A DNA stretch of 64,000 bases from NCBI GenBank assembly GCA_009761415.1, contig QUOL01000009.1:434001-498000 (forward strand), in the 5' to 3' direction. The first letter of the stretch is position 1, and each line of letters opens with the position of its first letter. The notes below the pieces were generated by a model. It saw nothing but the letters and a program-made list of their open reading frames with translations, did no database searches and was not told where the DNA came from. The DNA is from Sarcomyxa edulis (Eukaryota > Basidiomycota > Agaricomycetes > Agaricales > Mycenaceae). Made by a program: the position numbers and the translations under genes. Positions 10,962 through 23,162 of the stretch are shown here, in pieces.

Positions 10962-13169
10962 CTATACACCATTACGCTTCGCGTCACGCTCCTCCTTCAA
11001 GGTGGATATTTCCCTCAAGTCGATGACCTTGAAAGGCCACGTCAACCAGTTGCCGCCGCTACGCAAGCTTGGCAATTCCATGTCATCGAGCAGCTCGTCA
11101 ACTGCTTGAGGCCAACTAAATGCCACGGTACAAGAAGATCAGAATGAAGATATACCGGCGCCAAAATTCAGACTCACGTCCAGAAATTGAGCCCACTGCT
11201 ATAGCTTTCGTTGGTCCAAAGCAACATGTCTGGGAAACGTTTCCTCATCCAAGCTGCGACGCGTTCTGTATGCTGGTAGGCTTCCTCTGGTGACGAAGGA
11301 AGACGCATCTTATCACCAAGGAAGTATGATGAGATCCAATGAGATGAGACTTCGTAGAAGTAACCGTTGTTTGTGGTAAACTACGTTCGCAGGATCAGCG
11401 AAGAACCACGAAAAACGTATACGTAGGAACTTACAACGGCTCCATTGATGGCGAAGTCTCGACGATTTATATTTTTAGCGGGTACAAGACCCCTGTAAAT
11501 TGATGACGCCCATTGCTGGGAATTTGGATGTGCAGGTGGTGGGTTGGCTAATGACGCGTAGTCCCAATTGCTGTCGATGTCAATCGTTTCTTTAGGTGCG
11601 TGTCTTCTGATACCCAATTCATCCGCCGTTTTTTCTGGAAATTGGGACAATCAATGAGAACTAACTCGAATGATCACGGTCATAATACATACCATCAAAA
11701 ATGTTTCGCCAAGAAGAAGAATATCCGGTGGCGAGAATGACAGCATCGGCACGTATAGTATCCCCATTGCTGAGAACTAACGACTGACCGTCTTCTCCAA
11801 AACCTTCTGCGTGTGTAGGAGCAACGAGTGTGATTTTTCCTTGATTAACGAGTGAAAAGAAACCGTCGGGCCTTCCGACACCTTCGTCGTTGGTGCGGAT
11901 TCCCCAGAAAAGAGAGTGGGTGTTACGGAGAGGTGAGTCTTGCGGAACCTCGAGAGCATTAAACTGTGCACCACGTGAGAGATTAGGCTCCGAAGACTTA
12001 TACATAGTCGAAAGAGATGGTCACAAACAGAGTCTTCTGCAATGGATGTCCAGAAATACTTGACGATTTCGCTTCCGAGCCAGGTTTGGTGTAGGAATCG
12101 TCTATGTGTAGAGTAAGCTTTGGGTAAGAGACCCGAATGAGACAAGAGCTTACTCAAGACGAGTACGTAGTTCAATATGTGGAGATAAAATACCCAAGAA
12201 TCTGGAAATACCTGAGGACTCGGAGACAGTAGACTGAGCGTTCGACTTACCTGCTCTTTCGAATAAAGTCGGGAAGTGGTCTTGACACTGCCATGAACGA
12301 GTCTGCAGTATCAAAAACCACGGAGACTCTTCGGCCTTTATTCGCTAGATAAGCAGCAATGCTATCATGACACATATTCAGTTGCAAGACATCTAGACAA
12401 TCAAATGTGGCGTACTCTTGGGCAGATTTACCCCCGCCAACGACGACGATGGCGTCGTCGGTCTGTGATGCGGGTTTTATATTAGACAGGATTTTATGCA
12501 GCTCAGAACGGAAAGATGTCGAATGAAGCACAGGGCCAGCAAAGTCGACGCATTTGGCGGCATACGGAGACAATTTGTCGGGTATGAACGGTTCACTGCA
12601 CCCCTAATAAGTCGTACAATTAGCCAATCGCTGTAAGGATCAGATTACAAAGTTACAGTACCCCAGTGCAAAGGACAATCCTCGAATATTTGAGGACGTC
12701 GGTGTTACCCGTCTTCGTGTTGACGACGCTCACCATCCAGAGCATCGAAGTCTCGTCGCGGCGAATGTTGAAGACTTTCGTATTACAGCGGACATTATCC
12801 TTCACGAATCGAGCTGCAAAAGTTTCCATGTACGCTCGCATATCATCTCCAGAGAGACGGCCTCCATTGGCTTCTGCGTTGGACGGAGGAGGCATAGGCA
12901 TAGAAGAAAATCGAAACTCTCCGTGAACACTGTGAACGACAGATGTCAGACTCTTCAAACATTTCAGAATATGGATTACAATACTTGTTAATTAGTAGGC
13001 CAGGATATACGCGCTCAGCAGCCCATACTCCTCCGACCGTTTTGTCTCGTGTAAGTAGCTCCACATTTCTGAATCCATCTCGAAGAAGAGTTTGGGCTGT
13101 AATGAGGCCAGCGGCACCTGCTCCAATTATACCTATGCTTTCGTCACGGGGATCTGTGGATTTATCCAT
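10962..13169 (-). CDS. flavin-containing monooxygenase-like protein (FMO 1)
   Basis: FAD/NADPH-dependent monooxygenase. The N-terminus has the FAD dinucleotide fold (IGIIGAGAAGL, residues about 12-22), then GGVWAAERVYPGL. The FMO fingerprint region reads NNVHGEFRFSSMPMP after a 59-base intron. The second nucleotide fold is AIVVVGGGKSAQDIAAYLA, restored by splicing out a short intron near 12410-12357. Later blocks are SPLRNTHSLFWGIRTNDEG and ADAVILATGYSSSW, followed by MRKRFPDMLLW and a WPQAVDELLDDMELP tail. About ten exons; the ATG at 13169 lies 11 residues before the FAD motif and the stop is at 10962-10964. Substrate unknown. The gene sits between two duplicated DUF6534 genes and runs against them. 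One intron (about 12031-11967) is inferred mainly from the frame change. Confidence 0.85.
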
Positions 13170-14344
13170 GATTTATGCGGGTAGAGGATGCTGAAGGTGT
13201 GAGAGAGTGGGAAAGGCTGGTAAGGGTATGGGACGGAAGTATGGGACCCGGACATTCTGGTCCATCTTTCTTATGTGATGCCAAATCCCTTGGTGATTCA
13301 CAGAAATAGTAAGATTTGGGTAAGTTCGGGCTCGGAGTACCAGCGGAGGATATGCGGAACTCTGCGAAAAGTGGCAAACGAAGCACTGCCACGGACCGCG
13401 CTAGGCTCAAACGCGTGCTCGTGAGACAAAAGTTGGAGATGGATCTCTACTACCGTACTTCAAGGAAACTTTCATCCGATCCTCATCGTGCAATCCTCGT
13501 TCCAATTTGCTATCATCGATACTGATCGCCTTCGAATTCTCATTCCAGCATCGAATTCGCATAGTCAGGCACCCCTTTGTGTATTATCATTCACTCTTAC
13601 CATTTCGAGCGCCTCGGCCAGGAGATGGAAGTATCGTTTCCATTGGTTGGGACGGTATTCATGGGCGTTCGAGAAGTTGATCGCGGGATCCCGCAGGAGT
13701 TAACTGAATAACCGCCCAGGGGTGAGCAAACTGCTATCTACATCTCACTGGCTCTCGCTGGCTCGAACCTCTGCTTAAGATTTGATTACGATCGCTGAGA
13801 TCGGGTATTCTTAGTGGTCAGTCGTCACAAGCAGCCTGACCTCGGCAATACTGGCGTTATACGTCGAGGGCATGGTTTACACCTTAATCTTGTGGGCAAC
13901 TGAGGTAGGACTCGTACGAATGCTAGCTGGCACTAGTGTAACAACCGGTGAGCCCTGATCTGCGCGTTCTCTATGACGCGGTCATTCCATCTCAATTCTA
14001 GTTCATAATTGCAACTTCTAGTCACCGTTTATCGTTTCGAGCTCAATGAAGACTGATCATTGAGGTTCCGTTAATGGTCTTCCCTTCGGGTCGCCTTGAC
14101 GTTCCGGATTTCCATTTCCAAGTCCAAGCGTTCATGTTCGATTCCATACCTGGCCTCGTTGGCCCTAGAAAGTGACAGCCTATCACGTCTGGAGAATCAC
14201 GTATCGAATGGAAAGCTCGTTGTCGATGCTAATCATGTTATGATGTTTCCAGCAATAAGGACAATTCTATCCCATCTATTTTCGAGTTCATATAAATGGT
14301 TCGTTCAGTTTCTCTGTTCCCTCAAACCCCCTCTTTGCACCGAA
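13170..14344. other. intergenic region between divergent genes
   Basis: About 1.17 kb between the FMO 1 start and DUF6534 copy 2, presumably two promoters. Open frames (such as 14096-14368, which runs into the start of copy 2) look like chance. No clear remnant of a gene was recognised. Confidence 0.45.
14291..14297 (+). promoter_or_regulatory. TATA box of second DUF6534 gene
   Basis: TATAAAT, 54 bases before the ATG at 14345, in the same place as in copy 1 (8523). The leader between box and ATG is again rich in C and T. Confidence 0.55.
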
Positions 14345-16368
14345 ATGGCTGGCGTTGGACTCCTGTAAGTTCACTTGTCATGTTCCAGACTGCGGTGTCT
14401 AAACATCCACGTTTGCGCCCAGATTCGGGCCTATGCTCATCGGTGTATTCTTGAACACCATGCTCTACGGGGTATGCCTGAATTTCTTATGTACCATACA
14501 GACTCTTAACGACTCTATATAGGTGCTTGTGGTGCAGGTCAGGCAGCTACACCCCATTGATCGACGCAGTCACTTACTTGGTCGTACTGTCAGACGTTTG
14601 TCTACTGGCAATCCTTCAAGAGGTGAGATGCATCTCTGCCTTCTGATATTCTGCTTCTGATTCTCTTCTCATCGTAGAGATGCAACATGGATACGCTATT
14701 TTGTGAGTCCTCAACCCAAGATATCTCCACCTGCATATTGAACCTTTGTTAGGTGTTATATCTCCTCATCGCAGAAACGATGAATACTGGCTTTGATGTC
14801 GGTGTAAGTCTTTTATTCATCTTCCGCAATGCTCGGTCCCTTGACCTTTGCATTTAGATGATGTACGAGCCCCTCATTGTTCGGTATGGTGAGTACAAAT
14901 TGTTTATGGACCAGCTAAACTTTTCATCCAATATTCTACGTTCAGGAACGCTACGTGCAGTGACCATCGCTCCGATAAGTAAGCTATACTCGATGTCGAA
15001 TGGAATGCTTGGCTGATCCAGACCTTCATTTTAGTGCTCTCAGCCGGTGAGTCTGCAGGGCAATAATGATTGGCCACGACGAGGTTTACGGCGCTCATAA
15101 AATAAACACAGATCCAATCATGACGGTGAGTCGCTAACATATCTAAATCTGATTCTCCGGTAACTAATTTAGAGCTTAGGTTGTATTATCTACTCCAGTG
15201 CAGCTGTTCATAGCTTGGCGAATCTGGGTCATCAGCCGCTCAAAACTTCTCACCATAGCGATCTGCTTTTTTTCGACGTGTTCATTCAGTACGTTCTTGT
15301 TTCCCCTCGGAAGCGATACATGTGTCTATATCTGACCGGTACGGAACAGTCGGCGGCATTGCAACCACAGTGTCCGTGACTCTGATCCCAGAGTACGCTA
15401 AACTGCAAGAATTCCGCGGTGCCGTGATCACATGGCTCGCATCTTCTGCAGTCTGCGATGTCATTATTACCACTTCGTTGGTAACTTCATTAGTAAGTGT
15501 TGCCTCTGCGAAGCGCGTTTCCTGGAATCTGATAACTTTTTGAACTACAGTACCAGCGGAAAACAGGTATATCCAACACCGACCACATTATCAATCGAAT
15601 CATCAGGCGTGAGCCCTTCTTCTGAAAACCCTGCTTCTGAACCGGATGAACTTAATATGAGCTCACTCGCAGTGACTGTGCAGACTGGCATGATCACGGC
15701 GTTCGCTGCAATAGCGGACGTCACTCTTTTCCTTGCCGTTCCTGTGAGTAATCGTCGGACTGTACATGATGCGAGGTGCTGATATTATCTTTAGAACACG
15801 ACTCTGTTAGTACTACGCGTGGAAACATGCAATGCCACTCACTTATCCTTGCTCCTACCAGGAACTTCACATGGGATTTTGCATTATCCAAGCTGTGAGT
15901 ACCTGCAAGGCTAGGTTGAACCACTAGGATGTTGACCGACGTGCCTATGTCTCTCAGTTACAGCAATGCGTTGATGAGTACGTTGAACGCCCGAGGCGGA
16001 TGGACGAACTTGGCGGGAAATGCCGGAGGCAACGTGTTGTTCAACGATGAGGTCCCTTCCAATAGCTTGAATGAAATTAGAAGTGTAAGTGTGTGTCTCA
16101 TTACTCATTGGGTTTGCTTCGAAAACTTAATGTCCAAATTCTAGCGCCAATATGCTGATCCCCAAATGGTCGGCATTTGGATTCCATCTGTTCTTCACGA
16201 TATTTCCGGCTAACAATTTCCTTGCAGATTGCCACTGGTATCTACGAACTCCAGCCTTCTTCGTCTTCCAAGGGCTCCCAGATAAAAAAGGAACGTGATA
16301 TGGAGTACGGAATATCAGTGACGAAGGTAGTCGAGCGTCTCGAGGATCCTGCTCCTGAGAGCCAATGA
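14345..16368 (+). CDS. DUF6534 seven-helix membrane protein, copy 2
   Basis: Close paralogue of the gene at 8575 with the same exon order and phases: MAGVGLLFGPMLIG, VLVVQ as a 15-base exon, LYLLIAETMNTGFDVG, VQLFIAWRIWVISRSK, EFRGAVITWLASSA, NTDHIINRIIR and LMSTLNARGGWTNLAGN. The tail ends VVERLEDPAPESQ, as in copy 1 (VVER...APPESQ). All joins I followed keep frame, so both copies look intact. Membrane topology is predicted from seven hydrophobic stretches. Function unknown. The pair most likely arose by local duplication; the FMO between them has no second copy, so the event either missed it or the extra FMO was lost. Confidence 0.85.
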
Positions 16369-16889
16369 GCGGTAAAGCCAGGCATAGACGGCCCTATACC
16401 CAATCAACGGTCGTAGTGTAGGTAATCAAGATATATTAGACACGAAGTTCATGTTATCATAGCGTAGTTATTATTTCACGAGCGATGCCAATGCTTGTTT
16501 ACATTTGCTTACCAGCGACTTCTGGGACGATTCTGGGAGTCTCCGTTTTTCTGATCGTGATGCGTCTGTCTTCGTCAAACTTTACATAGACGTGATCTAT
16601 AGCTGTCTTGTATCTTCCGACCTCGATTCTCACAAACTTCCGAGCCGGACGGATCTGGATTGAAGGACCTGAAGATAGACTGCTGTCCATCGATGCAATC
16701 ATGCTGCGAAGCCGAAAGAGGAGTGCAACTCAGGTTCGGTGGCACAGGGGCAAAGGAAGACATATAGTGAATGAATATACGGTAAATTAGTGGCCATGAT
16801 GAGTCTATTCTAACTCGTTACAGTGAGTACCCAATCACAGTAAATGTCCTCCTTTCCGGATCCTGTATCGGATGCCATTCAATAACTGG
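16369..16889. other. intergenic region with a small minus-strand open frame
   Basis: A 67-codon minus frame at 16499-16702 starts with ATG and is fairly charged (KFVRIEVGRYKTAIDHVYVK). It could be a small gene, a remnant, or an extra 3' part of the DUF7770-like gene. I recognise no family and do not call it as a gene. Confidence 0.3.
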
Positions 16890-17951
16890 TTATATATTTT
16901 CGTCTTTCGGCATGTATCTGAGCCTCCAGATCTAATGATTCCAGCAGATAGAGGTGAGTCAAGACATATAATGCTCGAGACTAAACGGAAGGCTGACCTT
17001 CAATGTGGTTCGAGGCTCGTACTCGATATTCTCCAGGATTTGAGTGCCTTCATCTGTCAGGGACTACAAAAGGAAAAGGAAGAGTCAATAGGTGAGCTGC
17101 CACAGTCTGAAAGTCATGCGCACCTGATTTCTCTCTATTTTGGCTTGATATATCTTTGTCTCAGATGTGCTTACGACGTTCTCGGGCTGCAATAGTGGGA
17201 AGAAAATAAGTATGTGTTCATCAGAGTATCTCGAATGAGACCTCACCTGTTGAACCGGCGTGTATGGTGTACCACAAGGATTATAGAATATACCCTGGAC
17301 AAAGCTGGTGTTTTGAACCCCGTTGGCTCTCAAATCGGGTAAACCGGATAATATTGAGGTTTGATACCCTTGAACCATCTCCCAATAATGTGACATTTGG
17401 TTGAAAACACGTTGGCCCCATCCATCTTGAACCATCCCAGCCTTCTCCATTTTGCACGCGAAAACATACATCCAGTAGCGGCACCCTGCCTTTTGCTTGT
17501 GGACTGGAAAAAATGCGTACCGGTTCAACCCATTGGCGACGATAAAGTCTATGACATCTTCGACAGTCGTTCCTGCACGAACCTCACAGCGAGCAACATA
17601 AGGAGCGGAGAGGTCTGGATATCGAGTAGTTTTTGAGACAAGCCGGACCACAGCGGGCGCTGTCAAAATATTTATCCTTCTTGTGTCGCATGGGCCGTCC
17701 TGTATGATGTCCAAGAATACTGGGCTGCTCGAGAGATGATTGCTGCCTTCGCACGAGTTTCCGACCGTCAGTGCCATCGAAAAGTGATTGGCTTTTTGGG
17801 GAGGCACCTTTGGGTATTTGATCTTGGACAAATCAGAGCGCTCGTCGCAGACTCCTTGAGCCATAAGGTGGCATGCTAAGCTGATTCTTGAAATCGGAAG
17901 GTGAAGATGCTCCTTGTTGAGTTTGGTGAGGTCGATGTGCGATGTGGCCAT
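16890..17951 (-). CDS. DUF7770-like fungal protein
   Basis: Four exons: 17951 to 17247, then PENVVSTSETKIYQAKIERN (about 17189-17127), then a block beginning SLTDEGTQ at 17063, and a last short exon ending TAA at 16890-16892. About 280 residues, no signal peptide. The segment GCRYWMYVFACKMEKAGM followed by SHYWEMVQGY matches the GCRxW-x-Y...YW...G pattern I associate with DUF7770, a fungal family without known function. The ATG at 17951 (MATSHIDLTK) is preferred because a TATA-like box lies about 70 bases upstream; an upstream in-frame extension exists. Family assignment is from memory and moderate. Confidence 0.65.
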
Positions 17952-18022
17952 AATTATGGTGGTGAAGCTGGTAGGTGTGTTGAGAGTCTTTGTGTATGAG
18001 TGATATGCATGGTATAGCTCTG

Positions 18023-18030
18023 TATTTATA
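18023..18030 (-). promoter_or_regulatory. TATA box of DUF7770-like gene
   Basis: TATAAATA on the minus strand, 72 bases ahead of the ATG at 17951. It supports that start over the longer open frame beginning near 18092. Confidence 0.5.
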
Positions 18031-18255
18031 GGGTGACGGAGTCTCAAAGTCCATTGCCCAGGACAAAGGGATTTCTGGTGCCACCCTTCCAAAAGAGGAA
18101 ATCAAGTTCTAGCCAATGGGTGCCCGGGAAGTTCCAATGCCGCGTGGTTCGCGTGGCCAGAACGTTTCCGTCTCTCACTTGCACTAAGACTTGTCGATTC
18201 TACCCGCGTACGCTTTCGAGCTTCACCATGAATTGAAGCACCTTGCATAGCTGCC

Positions 18256-20379
18256 ATGAATTCAAATCAATCTCGTCAGTATAGGAAGAAGCTGCACGGT
18301 TGGTTGAGTTATGCCTTTGCCAGGTACCGTGCTTGAATTCTGTTTCACGCGTTCTTCAACTAAACGAATACTGCCAACCAAAAGTGAGGTCTTCGTTATC
18401 GTATCGTTGACTCTTTTTTTGCCTATTTGCTTGGAACAGTTCGCCAGAGATAATGGTCATCTCTTGCCTGAAAGAACTGAGCGTTGCTCCTCTAATTCGG
18501 CTGAGGTACCTCCGAGTTTAACGCCAGCGCGCTGCGTCGTCAAAATTGGTTGGCTATGGGTTGATACTGCGAGCTTCAGGTGACTTGCAATATGCCCTGT
18601 TTTGGTGATGAATTGAAGCGTTCAAGGAGTTATTGCACACAGTCTCTACGTAAATTCCATTTCAGTGGCTCTCCAAGCTTTGACTGTGATTTCGATGGGT
18701 GGGATTGCAGACCATCGTGCGTAATTGTTTGTTTGTTCAGGAAAAGTTGTCCTCCCACTAACTCTCGGCTCACTGGCAGCTCCACATCGCAAGAAGTTAC
18801 TGCTTGGCTTCGCTCTCCTGGGCGCCCTCTCTGCTACATCGTTCCTCCTCCTTCCATCCTCCTCCCCAGTCTGGTTACTTTCCGCTCTTCTAGGCATATT
18901 CGCCAACGTTGGTTTTGGAGCATCGATAGTGGCTATGAACGCATATTTACCAACATTGGCAAAAGACTCGCCAAGTGTCACTCAGATTTTTGCCGAAATA
19001 CACGCTGAAAACAATATAGATCATCCAGAGGGATCCCGAGATGATCCAGAACCCGAGGAATCCTCGCCACTCATTCAGGAGCCAGCCACTCAGCTGTCTG
19101 AAGGAGCCTTAGAGCTCAAGAAACGCTATGAGACCGAACTCTCCAACGCCACATCCCGTATATCTTCATTAGGCATCGCCCTCGGATATGGAGCAGGTAT
19201 AATTCTCCTGGTCTTTGCTTTGATCCCCGTCACAAAACTTCGCGGTTCTACATTCTCGCTCCGCCTCGCCATCGGCCTTAGCGGTATATGGTGGGCCCTA
19301 TTTTCGATTCCCGCTGCCTTGTGGCTTCCAGACGCTACTACGGTACAAGAAACAAATCTGGAATGGACAGACGAGGGACCGTCGGCCCACCATACATGGA
19401 ATACCCGCAGGGAAATAGCTGCAGCTTGGATACGGCTGGGCAGAATGCTACGTTGGCAAGAAATCAAGAAACTCGGAAACACATTTAAATATCTTGCAGC
19501 ATGGTTTCTCCTCTCTGATGGTCAGTGTTCTGTACTATTCGAGTCATTGCAACCAATGTTCATTTATTTTCTGATTTCGGTCGGTAGGCTTCACAACGAT
19601 GTCGTCGACAGCCATCCTGTTCGGTAAAACGACTCTCAACATGAAGCCTCCTGCTCTAATCTTGATCGGCATCCTCACTCCGACATCAGGCATTGCAGGG
19701 TCTCTGATTTGGCCCATCCTTCAGCGCAAATTCGCGTGGACGAATCTGAAAGTTCTCGTCTTACTCGTCCTTATGATATCTGCCATCCCAGCCTATGGAT
19801 GTCTTGGTTTCCTCAGTGTGTTTGGGACGGGGAAAGTAAAGTTTGGCGGGCTGACCACGCAAGGCGAACTATTTGGTATGGCTGTTTATTTCGGTGAGTA
19901 GCTTCTCTTCAGTGTGGCGGCGTGCTGTCTTGATCATTGTATGCTTGACTTATAAGGATCTGTATACGGTGCATTTCAAGGCGAGTAATTGTTACACTTA
20001 CTTTGCTTTCAATAATCTGATCGTCATGATAATTCAGGCTACGCAAGAGCATTTTACGCTGAGTTAATTCCGCCCGGCGAAGAGGCTAGATGGTGTGTAG
20101 TCGTATTACCTTGCTCAGTCTCAGTCTCATCTAATACACTCACACTCATCATACATTTCTTATAATTATAGGTACGGATTGTTTTCCATTACCGACAAAT
20201 CAAGCTCGTTCCTCGGTCCTCTGATAGTAGGAGTAATCGCGGATGCGACTGGGAACATCCGATACGCGTTCTTTTTCCTCGTTTGCATGATCTGGGCAGC
20301 CGTTCCGATATTGATGAGCGTCGATGTTGTGAAAGGCCGGGAAGATGCAAGGGAGTACACTTATTCGGTGACGAGATAG
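18256..20379 (+). CDS. Atg22-like vacuolar transporter (major facilitator superfamily)
   Basis: Exons begin at 18256, 18385, 18643, 18780, about 19588, about 19958, 20038 and about 20173; the stop TAG is 20377-20379. The start MNSNQSRQYRKKLHGW leads into LSYAFASEVFVIVSLTLFLP, the typical first helix of the Atg22 family. Other family blocks are SISVALQALTVISMGGIADH, PPHRKKLLLGFALLGA, a long hydrophilic loop (DPEPEESSPLIQ), and SVYGAFQGYARAFYAELIPP, then GLFSITDKSSSFLGPL. In yeast Atg22 exports amino acids from the vacuole after autophagy; a similar role is inferred here. One intron (19981-20037) has a GC donor. A ten-to-twelve-helix protein, apparently intact. Confidence 0.9.
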
Positions 20380-20717
20380 ATTATCAGCAGACTGCCAGGA
20401 CTCAAGCTACCTATCAGTTTGCGATTCACTTCTTTCTTGGTGGGAATTCCATCAGTAGAGCTCGCTATCGGACTGAGTAGACGAGAGGGTTGGACTCAGC
20501 ACTAGTTAGCCTTGCAGTGACAATAAGTATATTCGTTGCGATACATGGATATATATAATGGAACAATGGGTGGCTACAAAATAAATAACGGTTCGAGATA
20601 AATAAAATTGATGTACATAGGCGAGACTGAGGTCATCGAGAGCTCCCAGCCTAGATCCACCATACACGTCGCCGTACAATCCGAAAGTTTACGATTTCAA
20701 TCTGAAGGAGGCGATAA
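20380..20717. other. convergent 3' intergenic region
   Basis: About 340 bases between two convergent genes. It contains A/T-rich stretches near 20555-20610 that could serve polyadenylation. No gene seen. Confidence 0.45.
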
Positions 20718-22187
20718 TCATAGCGCAGCATCCTTCATAGTAGCGCTTCGAGCGAAGAGGAGGGGGTTTAAACTCAGACAATCAGGCCCAGGTTGGGTGT
20801 GGGCGGGACGAGGCAGAGACTTGGAAATGGAAATGGATATAGGAGGGAGCTGTGATATCGATCGTAAGCCATGCTTCTTAGAGCATACATGGGTATAAGG
20901 CTCCCGGGGCTTTGTAGAGTTGGCAGTTGAATGTCGTTTCGTCACCTTGGGATATGATTTCACGATTCCGGATGAAGGCCGTGGCAGACGTGATGTCCTT
21001 CCCATGGAAAGACGAGATTTGTAGGAGGAGGTCGAGTTGTTGATCGATACACACGTGCTCGCGTCTGAGAGATCCGAATAGGTTTCCTCGCGTTCGTCTA
21101 GGGATTTGACGTTGGACTCTGAGAGCATCGTAGATCGAGTAGTCTTTGAACCAGCCTCGTACTGAGCAATTCGTCCTTCAAGCTCTTCCTTCGCCGTCCT
21201 GCATTCCCTCAGCCCATCGAAGAGAGATTGCTCTATCTCATTCGCGACTTCCTGCTCAACGGCCTTCGCCTTCTGACCCAACTTCATCTTATTCACCTCC
21301 CTCACAAGTCGCCTGTAATCCTTAATCCACTCGCTGGTAAGCTCCTCCACTTCTTTCAAATGCATAGCTCTCATCTCCGTCATGCGTCTCTTGCTATCCT
21401 CCAACTCATCCACAAGTTCCTGGACCAACTCCTCAATAAGATGTTCCTTCCTCACATCCAACGCCATGCGCTCCGCGATACGCGTAATATGCGCACGGTT
21501 CGTTCGCCCTATCTTCTCCTCAACGACGAGCTTAGATCGCAGTTCCTTGATCTCGTCATCCCGCCTCCAGACTTTATTCGAGAGTATGAGTCGGTCGAGG
21601 AATGCAGTGAATTCGGCATCGTTTAGGTCCTTCTGGAGAGACTTCAGGGACGAGCGGAGAGATTTGATCTCACGCTCTTGGCGCCAGATCTGGTTCATCA
21701 AAACGACGCGCTCCCAGAATGTCTCAATTGAGAGAGGATTTTCCGGGCTGCAGGCGCTACGACGAACCTTCTTCGATGCCGCAAGCTCGGGAGTAATATG
21801 CGCGCGCGAGTCAACGGTGAGGGCATTGGTCTGTTTCGCAATAGGATGGTGGGGGCGTGTATTGGACTGGACTAGGAGTTCCTTCTCGAGATCTTTGAAG
21901 TCGAGGATGAGTTGTTTACCGATTCCTGCGATTTTTTTGGGGAGAATCAGAGCTGGCGACGCAGGTGTATTGTCTCGACTATGAAGATGAAGATGCCGAC
22001 TGAGGAACTTGAAGATCCAGACAGGGAGTACGAGGCTAGGTTGTAACAGCGCTAGCAGAGGTAGTACGGACAGAAGGATGTATAGAGCATTACGGCTAAG
22101 AGGCCCGAACGCGTCTACAGCGGCGAAGGCGATCGAGAGTTGAATCTGGACGACGACGAGGTGCGCAAAAGCTTTGATCTGAGACAT
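20718..22187 (-). CDS. membrane-anchored coiled-coil protein, function unknown
   Basis: Single exon of 489 residues, unusual among its neighbours. Residues about 1-75 hold two hydrophobic segments (AHLVVVQIQLSIAFAAVDAF and LYILLSVLPLLALLQPSLVL) that look like membrane anchors or a hairpin. Residues about 165-345 are a long charged alpha-helical region with heptad-like spacing (SLRSSLKSLQKDLNDAEF, LVQELVDELEDSKRRMTEM), a likely coiled coil. The last 120 residues are Ser/Arg-rich and disordered (SNSTSSYKSRLSMGRTSRL). No enzyme motif. It could tether organelles or scaffold other proteins, but that is only a guess from shape. Start ATG 22185-22187 is the first in frame. Confidence 0.75.
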   Translation of the reverse strand: MSQIKAFAHLVVVQIQLSIAFAAVDAFGPLSRNALYILLSVLPLLALLQPSLVLPVWIFKFLSRHLHLHSRDNTPASPALILPKKIAGIGKQLILDFKDLEKELLVQSNTRPHHPIAKQTNALTVDSRAHITPELAASKKVRRSACSPENPLSIETFWERVVLMNQIWRQEREIKSLRSSLKSLQKDLNDAEFTAFLDRLILSNKVWRRDDEIKELRSKLVVEEKIGRTNRAHITRIAERMALDVRKEHLIEELVQELVDELEDSKRRMTEMRAMHLKEVEELTSEWIKDYRRLVREVNKMKLGQKAKAVEQEVANEIEQSLFDGLRECRTAKEELEGRIAQYEAGSKTTRSTMLSESNVKSLDEREETYSDLSDASTCVSINNSTSSYKSRLSMGRTSRLPRPSSGIVKSYPKVTKRHSTANSTKPREPYTHVCSKKHGLRSISQLPPISISISKSLPRPAHTQPGPDCLSLNPLLFARSATMKDAAL

Positions 22188-23162
22188 TTGATAGGATGCT
22201 AAAGCCCCAGGGTAAGTGACTGAGAGTCGACAGAGGAGATGGCGACCAAGGGGTCTTGATATACATCAAGATCAACTCGTGCTAGCCTCATCGTTATGAT
22301 ATCGATGGCAGGAAGAGGCATATTATCTTTGTAACCGTTTCGTGTCCTGCAAGAGAACACGGTCCATCAACACGAAGAAACCAGCCAGATGCCTCATGGA
22401 TCGGTACATCTGAGTACATCCGTCCGGATGGAACCAATCTTGTAATGACACCGAGGACGTAAGGACTGCACGTCGTCGTCGAACTGTCTGGGGTTGTACA
22501 TCGGACCGTTACGCATCATGGTGAAACAGAATGACCACAAGCAAGATTTCTCAGAGTAAGACCTGCTCAAGTACGGTCCGGATCCTAGAGTCCCAGAAGA
22601 CCACGAAAAGGCTAGATACGCGAGGCACGAGACTGAGTCCGAGGGCCCATCACGTCGATGCACATTTCAAGTTTATCAGATATGATAGAAACGGCTGTTC
22701 AGGCCTCATCTGTATGTTTTTGGAGGAATAAGTTACGGACCTCAAGAAGAGACACACAAATCGGAGAGTAACTCACGATTTGTTCGATTTTTCACGATAA
22801 TTGATGTAGAAGAGCTTCAGTCTGGTTATTGACAGATCCACAGTTCAAGCTCCCAGCATAGTTGTGGCTCGTTCAGCAGGATATCACTGCTAGTACACAG
22901 CCTGAAGTACTAAGTACAGGAGCTCTGATGTGGTAACTGGTTTCGATGCGAGTGCAGCGTCTTGAAATCCGAGGCAGATCGTTGGTGGTCCGGGTACAAT
23001 CTAGCCGAGCAGTTGCCGAAAGGTGTGAGTCAATACTGCTTACTCGCAGAATTGCCTCACAAAATATTCAACGTTGACGAACTCACGCCATTTATTTCTG
23101 CTTCTCGAAGTCCCACAACCACCCCAACAGTACCACTGCTAGTGCTCTTTCTAAGAATCAAA
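22188..23162. other. intergenic region
   Basis: About 975 bases between divergent genes. Open frames at 22394-22663 (minus) and 22962 onward (plus) match no family; the latter simply runs into the next coding exon. I see nothing else. Confidence 0.45.
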
